The notes beneath the pieces were generated by a model. It was not told where the DNA came from and ran no database searches. It worked only from the letters and a program-made list of their open reading frames with translations. From Aquipuribacter sp. SD81 (GTDB taxonomy: Bacteria; Actinomycetota; Actinomycetes; Actinomycetales; JBBAYJ01), in the NCBI RefSeq assembly GCF_037153975.1, contig NZ_JBBAYJ010000025.1, positions 1 to 61,344 of the forward strand: a stretch of 61,344 bases of DNA, in the 5' to 3' direction. Both the position numbers and the translations under genes were made by a program. Of the stretch, positions 37,092 through 47,667 are shown piece by piece (position 1 is the first letter of the stretch; every line of letters begins with the position of its first letter).

Positions 37092-39767
37092 TCAGGCCCC
37101 GACCACCTCGGCGACGAGCCGCCGCACCGCCGCGAGGGCGTCGTCGACCTTCGCCGGGTCCGTGCCGCCGCCCTGGGCGAGGTCCGGCTTGCCGCCACCG
37201 CCGCCGCCGAGCACCGTCGCGGCCGCCCGCACGAGGTCGCCCGCGGCCACGCCCTGCTCGCGTGCGGTCGCGTTCGTCGCGACGACGACGAGCGGGCGAC
37301 CCTTCGCGACGGCGCTGAGCGCGACCACGGCGGGCGCGCTGTCGCCGAGGCGCTGGCGCACGTCGAGCACGAGCGTGCGGACGTCGTCACCCCCGACCTC
37401 GCCGAGCGAGCCGGTGACGAGCCGGACCGGCCCGACGAGGTCCGCGCCCTCGGCGAGCCGCGGGGCGGCGGCGAGGACGCGCTCGGCCTGCAGCCGCTGC
37501 AGCTCCTTCTCCGCCTCGCGCAGCCGCGTCACGATGCTGCCGACGCGCTCGGGCACCTCGTCCGGACGGACCTTGAGGGCGTCGCTCACGCTCGCGAGGA
37601 GCACGTGCTCGCGCGCGAGGTGGGCGTAGGCGTCGACGCCGACCAGCGCCTCCACGCGGCGCACCCCCGCGCCGATCGAGCTCTCGCCGAGCAGCGTGAC
37701 GACCCCGAGCTGCCCGGAACGGTCGACGTGGGTGCCGCCGCACAGCTCGCGGGCCCAGTCCCCGACGCTCACGACGCGGACCGCGTCGCCGTACTTCTCC
37801 CCGAACAGCGCCATCGCCCCGGCCGCACGGGCCTGGTCCTGCGTCATGACCTCGGCCGTGACCTCGAGGTCGTCGGCGAGCAGGGTGTTGACCCGCTGCT
37901 CGACGTCGCGGAGCACCGTGCCCGGCACGGGCCCGGAGGAGGAGAAGTCGAAGCGGAACCGGCCGGGGGCGTTCTCCGAGCCCGCCTGCGTCGCGGTCTC
38001 CCCGAGGGCCTCGCGGATCGCCTTGTGCACCATGTGCGTCGCGGTGTGCGCCCGGCTGATCGCGCGCCGGCGCTCGACGTCGACCTCGGCGCGGACCGCG
38101 TCGCCGAGGAGGACCTCCCCGGCCGTCACGGTGCCGCGGTGCACGACGAGGCCGGTGAGGGGGCTCTGGACGTCGACGACGTCGACGAGCGCGCCGGACG
38201 TCGTGCGGACGGTGCCGCCGTCGGGCAGCTGCCCGCCGCCCTCGGCGTAGAAGGGGGTGCGGTCGAGCACGAGCTCGACGTCGGTGCCCTCGCCCGCCGC
38301 GGGGACGGCGACGCCGCCGACGAGCAGCCCCACGACGCGGCCCTCGTCCGCCGTGGTCGTGTAGCCCGTGAAGTCGACGGCCGAGCCGAGACCGTCCGAC
38401 ACCTCGCGGTAGACGCCGGTGTCGACGCCGCCGGTCTTCTTGGCGCGGGCGTCGGCGCGGGCACGGTCCCGCTGCTCGGCCATGAGCCGCCGGAAGCCCT
38501 CGGCGTCGACCTCGAGCCCCTGCTCGGCGGCCATCTCCAGGGTGAGGTCGATGGGGAAGCCGTACGTGTCGTGCAGCTGGAACGCCTGGTCGCCGCTCAG
38601 CGTGCGGCGCCCCTGCGCGCGCGCCGCGTCGGCGGCACCGGAGAAGATCGACGTGCCGGCGGTGAGGGTGCGCCGGAACGCCTCCTCCTCCGCGTAGGCG
38701 ACGGCGGAGATGCGGCCGAACTCCTCCGCGAGCTCCGGGTAGGACCGGCTCATGCGCTCCATCGAGACCGGCAGCAGCTCGGGCAGGACGGGTGTGCTCA
38801 CGCCGAGCAGGCGCATGGCGCGCACCGCGCGGCGCACGAGGCGGCGCAGCACGTAGCCCGCGCCCTCGTTGCCGGGGCGCACCCCGTCACCGACCAGCAT
38901 GAGCGCGCTGCGGACGTGGTCGGCGACCACGCGCAGCCGGACGTCGGACTCCGCGTCCTCGCCGTACGTCACGCCCGCGAGGGACGCGGCCCGGTCCAGC
39001 ACCGGGCGCACCTCGTCGATCTCGTACATGTTGTCGACGCCCTGCAGCAGCAGCGCGACGCGCTCCAGGCCCATGCCGGTGTCGATGTTCTTCGCCGGGA
39101 GCTCCCCGACGATCGTGAACTCCTCCTTGGAGCGCACGTCGGTGAGCTCGTACTGCATGAACACGAGGTTCCACACCTCGAGGTAGCGGTCCTCGTCGGC
39201 GACGGGCCCGCCCTCGCGGCCGTACGCCGGGCCGCGGTCGACGTAGATCTCCGAGCACGGCCCGCCGGGTCCGGGCTGGCCGGTGTGCCAGTAGTTGTCC
39301 TTGCGGCCGCGGCGCTGGATCCGCTCCGCCGGCAGGCCGGCGACGTCCTGCCACAGCTGGAACGCCTCGTCGTCCTCCTCGTGGACGGTCGCCCACAGCG
39401 TGTCCGGGTCGAAGCCGTACCCGCCCGCGTCCTGCGGCGTGGTGAGGAGGTCCCAGGCGAAGCGGATCGCCCCCTCCTTGAAGTAGTCGCCGAAGGAGAA
39501 GTTGCCGTTCATCTGGAAGAACGTGCCGTGGCGCGTCGTGCGGCCGACCTCCTCGATGTCGAGGGTGCGCACGCACTTCTGCACGCTCGTCGCCCGCGCG
39601 TAGGGCGGGGTCTCCCGGCCGGTCAGGTACGGGATGAAGGGCACCATGCCGGCCACGGTGAACAGCAGCGACGGGTCCGGGGAGATGAGCGAGGCGCTCG
39701 GGACGACGGTGTGGTCGCGGTCGGCGAAGAACTGCAGCCAGCGGCGGCGGATCTCGGCGGTCTCCAT
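37092..39767 (-). CDS. alaS: Alanyl-tRNA synthetase
   Basis: Charges tRNA-Ala and edits mischarged Ser/Gly. 891 aa, full length. N-terminal class II catalytic core (about 1-230) with [30 protein letters not shown] and GGPCSEIY; tRNA-recognition helices; editing domain with [13 protein letters not shown] (HxxxH) and [12 protein letters not shown]-terminal C-Ala domain ending with [18 protein letters not shown] at 39767 starts [14 protein letters not shown]. It follows two small membrane-protein genes by 96 bases. Confidence 0.98.
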   Translation of the reverse strand: METAEIRRRWLQFFADRDHTVVPSASLISPDPSLLFTVAGMVPFIPYLTGRETPPYARATSVQKCVRTLDIEEVGRTTRHGTFFQMNGNFSFGDYFKEGAIRFAWDLLTTPQDAGGYGFDPDTLWATVHEEDDEAFQLWQDVAGLPAERIQRRGRKDNYWHTGQPGPGGPCSEIYVDRGPAYGREGGPVADEDRYLEVWNLVFMQYELTDVRSKEEFTIVGELPAKNIDTGMGLERVALLLQGVDNMYEIDEVRPVLDRAASLAGVTYGEDAESDVRLRVVADHVRSALMLVGDGVRPGNEGAGYVLRRLVRRAVRAMRLLGVSTPVLPELLPVSMERMSRSYPELAEEFGRISAVAYAEEEAFRRTLTAGTSIFSGAADAARAQGRRTLSGDQAFQLHDTYGFPIDLTLEMAAEQGLEVDAEGFRRLMAEQRDRARADARAKKTGGVDTGVYREVSDGLGSAVDFTGYTTTADEGRVVGLLVGGVAVPAAGEGTDVELVLDRTPFYAEGGGQLPDGGTVRTTSGALVDVVDVQSPLTGLVVHRGTVTAGEVLLGDAVRAEVDVERRRAISRAHTATHMVHKAIREALGETATQAGSENAPGRFRFDFSSSGPVPGTVLRDVEQRVNTLLADDLEVTAEVMTQDQARAAGAMALFGEKYGDAVRVVSVGDWARELCGGTHVDRSGQLGVVTLLGESSIGAGVRRVEALVGVDAYAHLAREHVLLASVSDALKVRPDEVPERVGSIVTRLREAEKELQRLQAERVLAAAPRLAEGADLVGPVRLVTGSLGEVGGDDVRTLVLDVRQRLGDSAPAVVALSAVAKGRPLVVVATNATAREQGVAAGDLVRAAATVLGGGGGGKPDLAQGGGTDPAKVDDALAAVRRLVAEVVGA

Positions 39768-39863
39768 GACGGTCCTCGTTCGGGGTCTCGTTCGGGCGTC
39801 TCGTGGTCTCGTCCGCGTCCGGCGCCGGCCGGCGGGACGGCGCTCGTGCGGGGCGGGGCAGGC

Positions 39864-40214
39864 TCAGCCCGCGCGGCGGGCGCCGTGCTCCTCGGTGGGG
39901 TGCTCGAGCAGGTGCCGGGCCTCGTCGGGGTCCAGGCCCCCGGTCTCGACGTCGACGCCGAGCGCGGCGCGCAGCATCTCCTCGCGCTCGGCGGCGCCCT
40001 CGCGGACGGCGGCGGCGAAGTCCTGCACGGCGTCGGCGAGGCGCCGCACCTGCGTGCCCACCCCGGCGGCCGCGTTCTGGCCGAGCGTGGAGGCGAAGCG
40101 GCTGCTCGCGTCGGCGACGGACTCCGGGGTCGTGCGCCGCAGCGCCGCCCCCGCCCGCCGGACGACCACGACACCGGCCACGGCGCCCAGGCCGAGCCAC
40201 ACGAGCCGGCTCAC
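39864..40214 (-). CDS. Small membrane protein next to alaS (DUF6167-like)
   Basis: Function unknown. 116 aa: one N-terminal membrane helix (about residues 3-20, RLVWLGLGAVAGVVVVRRAG), then a helical segment with QVRRLADAVQDFAAAVREGAAEREEMLRAAL and a polar tail. Proteins like this follow a DUF948 gene and precede alaS in many actinobacteria. GTG at 40214 overlaps the DUF948 stop as GTGA. The DUF number is from memory of this neighbourhood. Confidence 0.75.
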   Translation of the reverse strand: MSRLVWLGLGAVAGVVVVRRAGAALRRTTPESVADASSRFASTLGQNAAAGVGTQVRRLADAVQDFAAAVREGAAEREEMLRAALGVDVETGGLDPDEARHLLEHPTEEHGARRAG

Positions 40215-40603
40215 CGGGCCCGCCGTCCCGCGCGGCGCCCGGCGCGGGCGCCGGACAGCGCCTGCCGCACCCCGTAGGTGAAGGCGGCGACGCGGATGAT
40301 CGGGCTGCCGAGCGTCGCGGCGAACAGGGCGGTGAGCGCCGACACGTTCGTCGTCGTCGAGGCGACGTTGGTCGTGATGGTGTCGACCTTCTGCATCTGC
40401 TCGTTCGTCGTGGCGACCGTGGTGGTGACCTCGGAGATGAGCGGTGTCGTCTCGTTCGACAGGTTCCGGATCGTGATGCGGGCCTCGTCGATGGCCGAGC
40501 CCAGCTTGACCAGCGGGATGGCGAGCCAGATGACGAGGAGCAGGAACGCGACGGCCGCGATGAGCCCCGCGATCGCCCCGAGGAACGCAGGCACGTCGGA
40601 CAT
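40211..40603 (-). CDS. DUF948 membrane protein
   Basis: 130 aa. N-terminal membrane helix (about residues 7-30, LGAIAGLIAAVAFLLLVIWLAIPL), then an amphipathic helix rich in Thr and Asn (NETTPLISEVTTTVATTNEQMQKV) typical of DUF948 general-stress/ methyl-accepting-like proteins, and a basic tail. Role unknown; probably co-transcribed with rarA (10-base gap) and the next small membrane protein. Confidence 0.85.
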   Translation of the reverse strand: MSDVPAFLGAIAGLIAAVAFLLLVIWLAIPLVKLGSAIDEARITIRNLSNETTPLISEVTTTVATTNEQMQKVDTITTNVASTTTNVSALTALFAATLGSPIIRVAAFTYGVRQALSGARAGRRAGRRAR

Positions 40604-40613
40604 GGCCGCGACC

Positions 40614-41990
40614 CTACCCGCTGCCGGGTGCGGCACCGCGTCCGAGCAGGGCGCGCAGCCGCTCGAGGCGCTCGGCGAGCCGTCCCTCGACGCCTCGGTC
40701 GGTGGGCCGGTAGTACACGCGGTCGGCGAGGTCGTCGGGCAGGTACTGCTGGCGCGCGACGCCGTGCGGCTCGTCGTGGGCGTACCGGTAGCCGACCCCG
40801 TGCCCGTGCGCACGCGCCCCCGCGTAGTGGGCGTCGCGCAGGTGCGCGGGGACCGGCCCGCCCCGCCCGGCCCGCACGTCGGCGAGGGCGGCGTCGACGC
40901 CGAGGTAGGCGGCGTTCGACTTCGGGGCCGTCGCGAGGTGCACGACGGCCTGCGCGAGCACGATGCGCGCCTCCGGCATGCCGATGAGCGCGACGGACTG
41001 CGCGGCCGCGACCGCGGTCTGCAGCGCCGTGGGGTCGGCCATGCCGATGTCCTCGCTCGCGCTGATCATGAGCCGGCGCGCGACGAAGCGCGGGTCCTCC
41101 CCCGCCTCGAGCATGCGCGCGAGGTAGTGCAGGGCCGCGTCGACGTCGCTGCCGCGGACGGACTTGATGAGGGCGCTCGCGACGTCGTAGTGCTGGTCGC
41201 CGTCGCGGTCGTAGCGGACGGCGGCGACGTCGACGGCCGCCTCGGCGTCGGCGAGCGTCACCTCGACCGGCTCGTCGTCGTCCGCGTCGGCCCGGGCGAG
41301 CGCGGCCCCGGCCGCGGCCTCCAGCACGGTCAGCGCGCGCCGGGCGTCGCCACCGGCGAGGCGGACCACGTGGTCCAGCGCCTCCGTCGCGAGCCGCACG
41401 TGCCCGCCGAGCCCGCGGGCGTCGTCGACCGCCCGCTCGAGCAGCGCCCGGACGTCGTCGTCGGTGAGCGGGCGCAGCGTGAGGACGAGCGAGCGCGACA
41501 GCAGCGGCGCGACGACGGAGAACGACGGGTTCTCGGTCGTCGCGGCCACGAGGACGACCCAGCGGTTCTCCACCGCGGGCAGCAGCGCGTCCTGCTGCGC
41601 CTTGCTGAAGCGGTGGATCTCGTCGAGGAACAGGACCGTCTGGGTCTGCTCGAGACCGTTGCGGGCGTGGCGGGCGTCGTCGATGACGGCGCGCACGTCC
41701 TTGACGCCCGCCGTCACCGCCGACAGCTCGCGGTAGCGCCGGCCCGGTGCGGCGGCGACGAGGTGCGCGATCGTCGTCTTGCCCACCCCGGGCGGGCCCC
41801 ACAGCAGCACCGAGGACGGCCCGACCCGCCGGGCGGGCCCGGCGGTGGCGTCGGCCTCCACGAGCCGGCGCAGCGGCGAGCCCGGCGCCAGCAGGTGCTG
41901 CTGGCCGAGCAGCTCCTCGGCGCGCGCCGGACGCATGCGGACGGCGAGGGGGACCGCGCCGTCCGGGTCCGCGTCGTGGGGTGTCGTCAC
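40614..41990 (-). CDS. rarA: Replication-associated recombination protein A (MgsA/RarA ATPase)
   Basis: Clamp-loader-like AAA+ ATPase that acts at stalled replication forks. 458 aa. [20 protein letters not shown] opens the core; Walker [11 protein letters not shown], Walker [11 protein letters not shown], sensor [10 protein letters not shown] and the C-terminal tetramer domain with [12 protein letters not shown] and PKSNAAY. GTG at 41990 lies 18 bases from a divergent start, and a -10-like TAGGTT at 41998-42003 would start transcription at the GTG itself, so the mRNA is probably leaderless. Confidence 0.96.
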   Translation of the reverse strand: MTTPHDADPDGAVPLAVRMRPARAEELLGQQHLLAPGSPLRRLVEADATAGPARRVGPSSVLLWGPPGVGKTTIAHLVAAAPGRRYRELSAVTAGVKDVRAVIDDARHARNGLEQTQTVLFLDEIHRFSKAQQDALLPAVENRWVVLVAATTENPSFSVVAPLLSRSLVLTLRPLTDDDVRALLERAVDDARGLGGHVRLATEALDHVVRLAGGDARRALTVLEAAAGAALARADADDDEPVEVTLADAEAAVDVAAVRYDRDGDQHYDVASALIKSVRGSDVDAALHYLARMLEAGEDPRFVARRLMISASEDIGMADPTALQTAVAAAQSVALIGMPEARIVLAQAVVHLATAPKSNAAYLGVDAALADVRAGRGGPVPAHLRDAHYAGARAHGHGVGYRYAHDEPHGVARQQYLPDDLADRVYYRPTDRGVEGRLAERLERLRALLGRGAAPGSG

Positions 41991-41997
41991 TGCTGAC

Positions 41998-42003
41998 AAC
42001 CTA
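41998..42003 (-). promoter_or_regulatory. -10 element of a leaderless rarA promoter
   Basis: TAGGTT on the minus strand fits TANNNT and ends seven bases before the rarA GTG. The same 18-base gap must serve the divergent transporter gene, whose start at 42009 also has no room for a Shine-Dalgarno. Confidence 0.5.
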
Positions 42004-42008
42004 TCGCC

Positions 42009-44258
42009 GTGCTCGGACGTCTCGGTGGTCTCGTCGGCCACCACCCGGCGGTGACGCTGCTGGTGTGGCTGCTCGTCGCCGTCGGAGGCTTCGGGCTGGC
42101 GTCCGGCACGTTCGGCAACCAGTCGCTGTTCGACCGGCTCACCTCGGGCGAGCCCACCGTGCCGGGGGACTCGCGCACCGCGCAGGAGCTGCTCGACGAG
42201 CGCTCCGACACCGGTCCGGCCGTCACCGCCCTGCTGGAGGGGCTCGACCCCGCCGACCCGGCCGTCGCGGAGCTGGTCGGCGACGCGCGGGAGGACCTGC
42301 TCGCCCTCGACGGCGTGGCCGGCGTCGTCGACCCCTACGCCTTCGGGCCCGAGGACGCTCGCGGGCAGGCGTTCGTCGGGACCGGCGGGGACGCCGTCGC
42401 CGTCGTCGTCACCCCCGCGGACGACGCCGACGAGGCGCAGGCCGGGGCGGTCGTCGAGCGCCTGGAGGCGCTCGTCGCCGACACGGCGGCCGAGGTGCCG
42501 GGCGCGCGGGGCGAGGTCGGCGGTGTCGAGCAGCTCGTCGAGGCGATCACGGGTCAGGTGGAGGAGGACCTGCGCGCCGGGGAGCTCGTCGCGCTGCCGG
42601 TGTCGCTGGCGGTCATGGTCTTCGTCTTCGGCGGCTTCCTCGCCGCCGGCATCCCGGTCGTGGGGGCGGTCGCCTCGATCGCGGGGGCGCTCGCGAGCCT
42701 GCTCGCGTTCTCCTACGCCGTCGACGTCGACTCCTCCGTCGTCAGCGTCCTCACGGTGCTCGGTCTCGGCCTGTCGATCGACTACGGCCTGCTCATCGTG
42801 TCGCGGTACCGCGAGGAGGCCCGCGTGCCGGTCGCGGACCTGCCCGCCGACCGGCAGGTCCCGGGCCGGCGCCACCGGCACAGCGAGCGCGAGCAGCGGG
42901 TCGACGCGCTGCGCCGGACCATGTCGACGGCGGGGCGGACCGTCATGTTCTCCGGCCTCACCGTGGCTCTGTCGCTGTCGGGCCTGCTGCTGTTCGAGGC
43001 CGACATCCTCCGCGCGGTCGGGGCGGCGGGCCTCAGCGTCGTGGCGGTCGCGCTGCTGGTCGCCCTCACCCTCGTGCCCGCGCTGCTCGCGGTGGGCGGC
43101 GCCCGGCTGCTGCGGCCCGGGCTGCTGCGCCGGGTCCCCGGCCTGCGCCGGCTCACCCGCGCCTTCGGTGACGTGCCCCCGCCCGTCGGGGTCTTCTCGC
43201 GCCTGGCGGCGTGGACGCAGGCCCGGCCGTGGCTCGTCGTCGTGGCGGTGACGGCGGTGCTCGCGGCGCTGGCGGTGCCCGCCCTCGACATCCGGCTGCG
43301 CTCCAGCGGCATCGAGCTGCTGCCCGAGGGCGCCGAGCAGCGGGTGCTCTTCGAGACCCTCGCCGAGGACTTCCCGGCGCTCGGCGGCCCCGACCTCACC
43401 GTGGTCTCGACCCGGACGGACGAGGCGGCCCTCGCCGACCTCAGCGCGTCCCTCGCCGACCTGCCCGAGGTCGCCGAGGTGCGCCCGGCTCAGGTCCTCG
43501 ACACCGACGGCGCCGAGGCGGTCGCGGTCGTCGACCTCGTCCTCGACGTCGACGACGTCGCCTCCGGCGAGGCTCGCGGCGCGGTCGAGGCGGTGCGCGC
43601 GGTCGGCGTCGACGGCGGCGAGACGTACGTGACGGGGCTGCCCGCCAACCTCGTCGACTTCACCGACGCCCTCGTCGAGCAGGCCCCGCTGGCGGTGGCG
43701 GTCGTCGTCACCGCGACGTTCGTCCTGCTGTTCCTCATGACGGGCTCGCTGCTCGTGCCGGCCAAGGCCCTCGTGCTCAACGTGCTGTCGCTCGGCGCGA
43801 GCTTCGGCGTCCTCGTGCTCGTCTTCCAGGACGGCTACGGCGAGGAGCTGCTCGGCTTCACCGCGACCGGCGGCATCGAGGTGTTCATCCCGCCGCTCGT
43901 GCTCGCGCTCGGCTTCGGGCTCGCGATGGACTACGAGGTGTTCCTGCTCGCCCGCATCAAGGAGCTGCGCGACGCGGGCCTGCCCAACGACGCCGCCGTC
44001 GCTGCGGGGCTGCAGCGCTCGGGGCGCATCATCACCTCCGCGGCGCTCATCATCTGCATCGTGTTCGCCGGCTTCGTCACGGGCGAGCTGCTCATCATCA
44101 AGCAGACGGGGGTGGCGCTCGCGGTGGCCGTCGCGATCGACGCCACCCTCGTCCGCGTCCTGCTGGTGCCGGCGACCATGACGCTGCTCGGGGAGTGGAA
44201 CTGGTGGGCGCCGGGGCCGCTGCGCCGGCTGCACGAGCGGTTCGGGGTGTCGGAGTGA
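42009..44258 (+). CDS. MMPL/RND-family transporter
   Basis: 749 aa integral membrane exporter with the 12-helix MMPL layout: two halves, each a single helix, an outer loop and a five-helix bundle. Proton-relay signatures [19 protein letters not shown] (about residue 255) and [18 protein letters not shown] (about residue 640) are intact. Substrate unknown; relatives export lipids, siderophores or antibiotics. No local biosynthetic genes hint at the cargo. GTG at 42009 has no Shine-Dalgarno, suggesting a leaderless mRNA. It is followed by an overlapping GNAT gene. Confidence 0.9.
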   Translation: MLGRLGGLVGHHPAVTLLVWLLVAVGGFGLASGTFGNQSLFDRLTSGEPTVPGDSRTAQELLDERSDTGPAVTALLEGLDPADPAVAELVGDAREDLLALDGVAGVVDPYAFGPEDARGQAFVGTGGDAVAVVVTPADDADEAQAGAVVERLEALVADTAAEVPGARGEVGGVEQLVEAITGQVEEDLRAGELVALPVSLAVMVFVFGGFLAAGIPVVGAVASIAGALASLLAFSYAVDVDSSVVSVLTVLGLGLSIDYGLLIVSRYREEARVPVADLPADRQVPGRRHRHSEREQRVDALRRTMSTAGRTVMFSGLTVALSLSGLLLFEADILRAVGAAGLSVVAVALLVALTLVPALLAVGGARLLRPGLLRRVPGLRRLTRAFGDVPPPVGVFSRLAAWTQARPWLVVVAVTAVLAALAVPALDIRLRSSGIELLPEGAEQRVLFETLAEDFPALGGPDLTVVSTRTDEAALADLSASLADLPEVAEVRPAQVLDTDGAEAVAVVDLVLDVDDVASGEARGAVEAVRAVGVDGGETYVTGLPANLVDFTDALVEQAPLAVAVVVTATFVLLFLMTGSLLVPAKALVLNVLSLGASFGVLVLVFQDGYGEELLGFTATGGIEVFIPPLVLALGFGLAMDYEVFLLARIKELRDAGLPNDAAVAAGLQRSGRIITSAALIICIVFAGFVTGELLIIKQTGVALAVAVAIDATLVRVLLVPATMTLLGEWNWWAPGPLRRLHERFGVSE

Positions 44259-45034
44259 CCCGGTCCCCCGTGCCCGGCCGTGTCGTCGGCCGGTCGTGGG
44301 TCGACGCCGTGCGCGCGTCGGGCGGGGACGCGTTCGTCCGCTGGCACGTGCCGGCCTCGGCGGTCCGCGAGGTGCGCACGGGCGGCACGGACCACGGCGC
44401 CTGGTGGGCGGTCGTCGTGGGGCCGATGTCGTACTGGGACACCGGCGCGCTGCTCGTCGACGGGGACCCCGCCGCGGTCGCCGCGGTCGCGGGCTCCCTG
44501 CGCGCCGCCACCGGAGCGCCAGACCTCACGGTCCCGGCCGCCGCGGCCGCCCTGGCTGGCGGCGCGGTCGGCCTCGGCCTGGAGCCCGGGCGCACCTTCG
44601 GCTGGGCGTGGCGGCACACCACCCGCCCGCTGCCGGCGGCGCCCTGGGAGGAGCGGGTGGCGTGGGACCCGCCGGTCGACGACGTCGCAAGGCTGCTCGA
44701 CGAGGCGAGCCCGCACGCGTTCGTCCGTCCCGGCAGCCCGTGGGTGCGCCGCTGGGCGGGGCTCCGCGGCGACGACGGCACACTGCTGGCGTGCGGCGCC
44801 GTGACCGAGCACGCGCCCGGCGTGCCGCACCTCGCGGCGATCGCGACGCACCCGGCCGCGCGCGGCCGCGGCCTCGGCGGCGCGCTGACCGCGGGCATGA
44901 CGCGGTCGCTGCTCGGCCGCCACGCAGCGGTGTCGCTCGCGCTGTGGGCGTCGAACGACGCCGCCCGCCGCACGTACGCCCGCATCGGCTTCGCCGACGG
45001 CCACGACTACGTCGGAGGCCCGCCCGCCGGGTGA
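44255..45034 (+). CDS. GNAT-family N-acetyltransferase
   Basis: 259 aa. The C-terminal half is a GNAT domain with the acetyl-CoA motif [17 protein letters not shown] and [18 protein letters not shown]. The N-terminal half (about 130 residues) is a divergent GNAT-like or accessory domain. Substrate unknown. GTGA overlap with the transporter gene implies co-translation. It ends at a convergent hairpin pair. Confidence 0.82.
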   Translation: MTRSPVPGRVVGRSWVDAVRASGGDAFVRWHVPASAVREVRTGGTDHGAWWAVVVGPMSYWDTGALLVDGDPAAVAAVAGSLRAATGAPDLTVPAAAAALAGGAVGLGLEPGRTFGWAWRHTTRPLPAAPWEERVAWDPPVDDVARLLDEASPHAFVRPGSPWVRRWAGLRGDDGTLLACGAVTEHAPGVPHLAAIATHPAARGRGLGGALTAGMTRSLLGRHAAVSLALWASNDAARRTYARIGFADGHDYVGGPPAG

Positions 45035-45036
45035 GG

Positions 45037-45086
45037 GGTGCGCCGGCCGCCACGGGCGCACCGAGCCGGGCGTCGGTCCCGGCTCG
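45037..45086. terminator. Two hairpins between convergent GNAT and aspS genes
   Basis: GGTGCGCC (45037-45044) pairs with GGCGCACC (45055-45062), and CGAGCCGGG (45062-45070) pairs perfectly with CCCGGCTCG (45078-45086). The pair fills most of the 62-base convergent gap and should stop transcription from both sides. Confidence 0.7.
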
Positions 45087-45096
45087 GCGCGCGCCC

Positions 45097-46917
45097 TCAG
45101 GACGTGTGTGCGGCGGGCGCGGGCTTCGCGTCGAGGCCCGCCTCCTTGCGCTGCTGCGCCGTGATGGGCGCGGGCGCACCGGTGAGCGGGTCGTGGCCGC
45201 CGCCGGACTTGGGGAACGCGATGACGTCGCGCAGGGAGTCCGCGCCCGCGAGCAGCATGACGATCCGGTCCCAGCCGAAGGCGATGCCGCCGTGCGGCGG
45301 CGCGCCGAAGCGGAACGCCTCGAGCAGGAAGCCGAACTTCTCCTGCGCCGCCTCGCGGTCGATGCCCATGAGGGCGAACACGCGCTCCTGCACGTCGCGG
45401 CGGTGGATACGGATCGACCCGCCGCCGATCTCGTTGCCGTTGCACACGATGTCGTAGGCGTACGCGAGCGCGTTGCCGGGGTCGGTGTCGAAGGAGTCGA
45501 GCCACTCCGGCTTCGGCGAGGTGAAGGCGTGGTGCACCGCCGTCCACTCCCCGCCCCCGACCGCGACGTCGCCGGCCGCGGTGGCGGCGGCGGCGGGCTC
45601 GAACAGGGGCGCGTCGACCACCCACACGAACGACCACGCCTTGCCGCCCGCGGCCTCGTCCGCGGCGGCCACGAGACCGGTCCGGTGGGCGATCTCCACC
45701 CGCGCCGCCCCCAGCAGCGCGCGCGCCTCGGCGGGCACGCCGGCGGCGAAGAACACGCAGTCGCCGACGGCGGCGCCGGTGTGGGCGAGCAGGCCGTCGC
45801 GCTCGCCGTCGGAGAGGTTCTTCGCGACCGGCCCGCCGAGGGTGCCGTCCTCGGCCACGAGCACGTACGCGAGCCCCTTGGCGCCGCGCTGCTTGGCCCA
45901 CTCCTGCCACGCGTCGAGCGTGCGCCGCGGCTGCGAGGCACCACCCGGCATGACGACGGCGCCCACGTACCCGCCGGACGCCTTCTGCTGGAAGACGCGG
46001 AACGGGGTGTCGGCGAAGTAGTCGGTGCAGTCGACGAGCTCGAGGCCGAAGCGCAGGTCGGGCTTGTCGGTGCCGTAGCGCGCCATGGCCTCGGCGTAGG
46101 TGATGCGCGGCAGCGGCGCGGTCACCTCGTGCCCGACCAGCGCCCACAGCGCCCGCAGCACGTCCTCGGCGACAGCGATGACGTCGTCCTGCTCGACGAA
46201 GCTCATCTCCACGTCGAGCTGGGTGAACTCCGGCTGCCGGTCGGCGCGGAAGTCCTCGTCGCGGTAGCAGCGGGCGATCTGGTAGTAGCGCTCGAGCCCG
46301 CCGACCATGAGCAGCTGCTTGAACAGCTGCGGGCTCTGCGGCAGCGCGTAGAACGACCCGGGCGCGAGCCGCGCGGGCACGACGAAGTCGCGCGCGCCCT
46401 CCGGGGTGGAGCGGGTGAGGGTCGGGGTCTCGACCTCGAGGAAGCCCTGGGCGTCCAGCACCGCCCGCGCGGCCTTGTTGACGGCGCTGCGCAGCCGCAT
46501 CGCCGCGGCCGGAGCCGGGCGGCGCAGGTCGAGGTAGCGGTGGCGCAGGCGCGCCTCCTCCCCCACCTCGACGTGCTCGTCGACCTGGAAGGGCAGCGGG
46601 TCCGCCGGGCTCAGCACCGTCAGCGAGCGGACGTCGACCTCGACCTCGCCCGTCGGCAGCGCCGGGTTCTCGTTGCCCTCGGGACGCCGCCGCACGACGC
46701 CGTCGACCTGCACGCAGTACTCGTTGCGCAGGTCGTGCGCGCCGGAGGAGTCGAGGACCTCGTCGCGCACGACCACCTGCACGACGCCCGAGGCGTCCCG
46801 CAGGTCGAGGAAGGCGACGCCGCCGTGGTCGCGCCGGCGGGCCACCCAGCCGGCGAGCGTGACGGGGGTGTCGGTCATCCCGGCGTCGAGGACACCGGCC
46901 GGGTGGGTGCGAAGCAC
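45097..46917 (-). CDS. aspS: Aspartyl-tRNA synthetase, bacterial type
   Basis: 606 aa. N-terminal OB anticodon domain (about 1-105, [22 protein letters not shown]), class II core with motif 1 [21 protein letters not shown], motif 2 [16 protein letters not shown], the bacterial GAD insertion, and motif 3 [12 protein letters not shown]. Whether it also charges tRNA-Asn cannot be told from this window. GTG at 46917 with AGGAG nine bases upstream. A 9-base palindromic-looking AGTCCT sequence lies around the ribosome site but nothing definite. The gene follows NUDIX and pyrG in the same direction. Confidence 0.97.
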   Translation of the reverse strand: MLRTHPAGVLDAGMTDTPVTLAGWVARRRDHGGVAFLDLRDASGVVQVVVRDEVLDSSGAHDLRNEYCVQVDGVVRRRPEGNENPALPTGEVEVDVRSLTVLSPADPLPFQVDEHVEVGEEARLRHRYLDLRRPAPAAAMRLRSAVNKAARAVLDAQGFLEVETPTLTRSTPEGARDFVVPARLAPGSFYALPQSPQLFKQLLMVGGLERYYQIARCYRDEDFRADRQPEFTQLDVEMSFVEQDDVIAVAEDVLRALWALVGHEVTAPLPRITYAEAMARYGTDKPDLRFGLELVDCTDYFADTPFRVFQQKASGGYVGAVVMPGGASQPRRTLDAWQEWAKQRGAKGLAYVLVAEDGTLGGPVAKNLSDGERDGLLAHTGAAVGDCVFFAAGVPAEARALLGAARVEIAHRTGLVAAADEAAGGKAWSFVWVVDAPLFEPAAAATAAGDVAVGGGEWTAVHHAFTSPKPEWLDSFDTDPGNALAYAYDIVCNGNEIGGGSIRIHRRDVQERVFALMGIDREAAQEKFGFLLEAFRFGAPPHGGIAFGWDRIVMLLAGADSLRDVIAFPKSGGGHDPLTGAPAPITAQQRKEAGLDAKPAPAAHTS

Positions 46918-46961
46918 GCGAGGACTCTCCTGCTGCGGTGGGCGGGACGGACCCGGGGAGT

Positions 46962-47666
46962 CTAGGTGCTGGCCCGCGCCTGCTCGCCCGTGTGCCCGGC
47001 CGCCCGCGGCGCCGGACCGTCGGCGGGGCCGTCGGTGCGCGGCTCGGGCCGCCAGCGCGGGTGCATCGGCCACGGCGCGTCGACGGGACGCAGGCTCGCC
47101 CAGCCGGTGCGACGGGCGGCGTCGGCGGCGAGCACGGCGACGGCGAGGCCGGGGTTCTGCAGCCGCCCCGCCAGCACGTCGGCGATCACGTCGTCGAGCG
47201 GGAACCAGGCCGTGACGATGCCGGCCTCCTCCGCGGTGCGCGAGTAGCGCTCGTCCTCGGGCACCTCGTGGACCCCGCGGGCGAGGAACACCCGCTGCGC
47301 CTCGTCGGACCCGCCGGGGCTGTTGAGGAAGTCCACGAGGGTGTCGAGCCGGTCGGCGCGCAGGTCGACCTCCTCCCACAGCTCGCGGCGGGCGGCCTCC
47401 ACCGGCGGCTCGTCGACCTCGTCGAGGAGGCCGGCCGGCAGCTCCCACAGCTCGTGGCGGACGGGGTGGCGGTACTGCCGGAGCAGGAGCACCCGCTCCT
47501 GCTCGTCCATCGCGAGGACCGACACCGCCCCGGGGTGCAGGAGGTACTCCCGCCGCACGTCGTCGCCGTCGAAGCGGAACGTGTCCCGCACGACGTCCCA
47601 CTTCATCCCGTCGTGCAGCCGCTCGCGGCGCACGACCTCGCGCGCGGCGTACCGGTCCTCGGGCAC
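46962..47666 (-). CDS. NUDIX ADP-ribose pyrophosphatase
   Basis: 234 aa. Hydrolyses ADP-ribose or related nucleotide sugars. The Nudix box [22 protein letters not shown] (near residue 80) has one extra residue between Gly and the first Glu, a spacing I recall in Rv1700, and Asp in place of the final Gly. The upstream [12 protein letters not shown] and RQYRHPV are typical of ADPRase. The Pro/Ala-rich C-terminal 30 residues are not conserved. The GTG lies one base after the pyrG stop, matching the pyrG-Rv1700 order of mycobacteria. Confidence 0.93.
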   Translation of the reverse strand: MPEDRYAAREVVRRERLHDGMKWDVVRDTFRFDGDDVRREYLLHPGAVSVLAMDEQERVLLLRQYRHPVRHELWELPAGLLDEVDEPPVEAARRELWEEVDLRADRLDTLVDFLNSPGGSDEAQRVFLARGVHEVPEDERYSRTAEEAGIVTAWFPLDDVIADVLAGRLQNPGLAVAVLAADAARRTGWASLRPVDAPWPMHPRWRPEPRTDGPADGPAPRAAGHTGEQARAST

Positions 47667-47667
47667 C

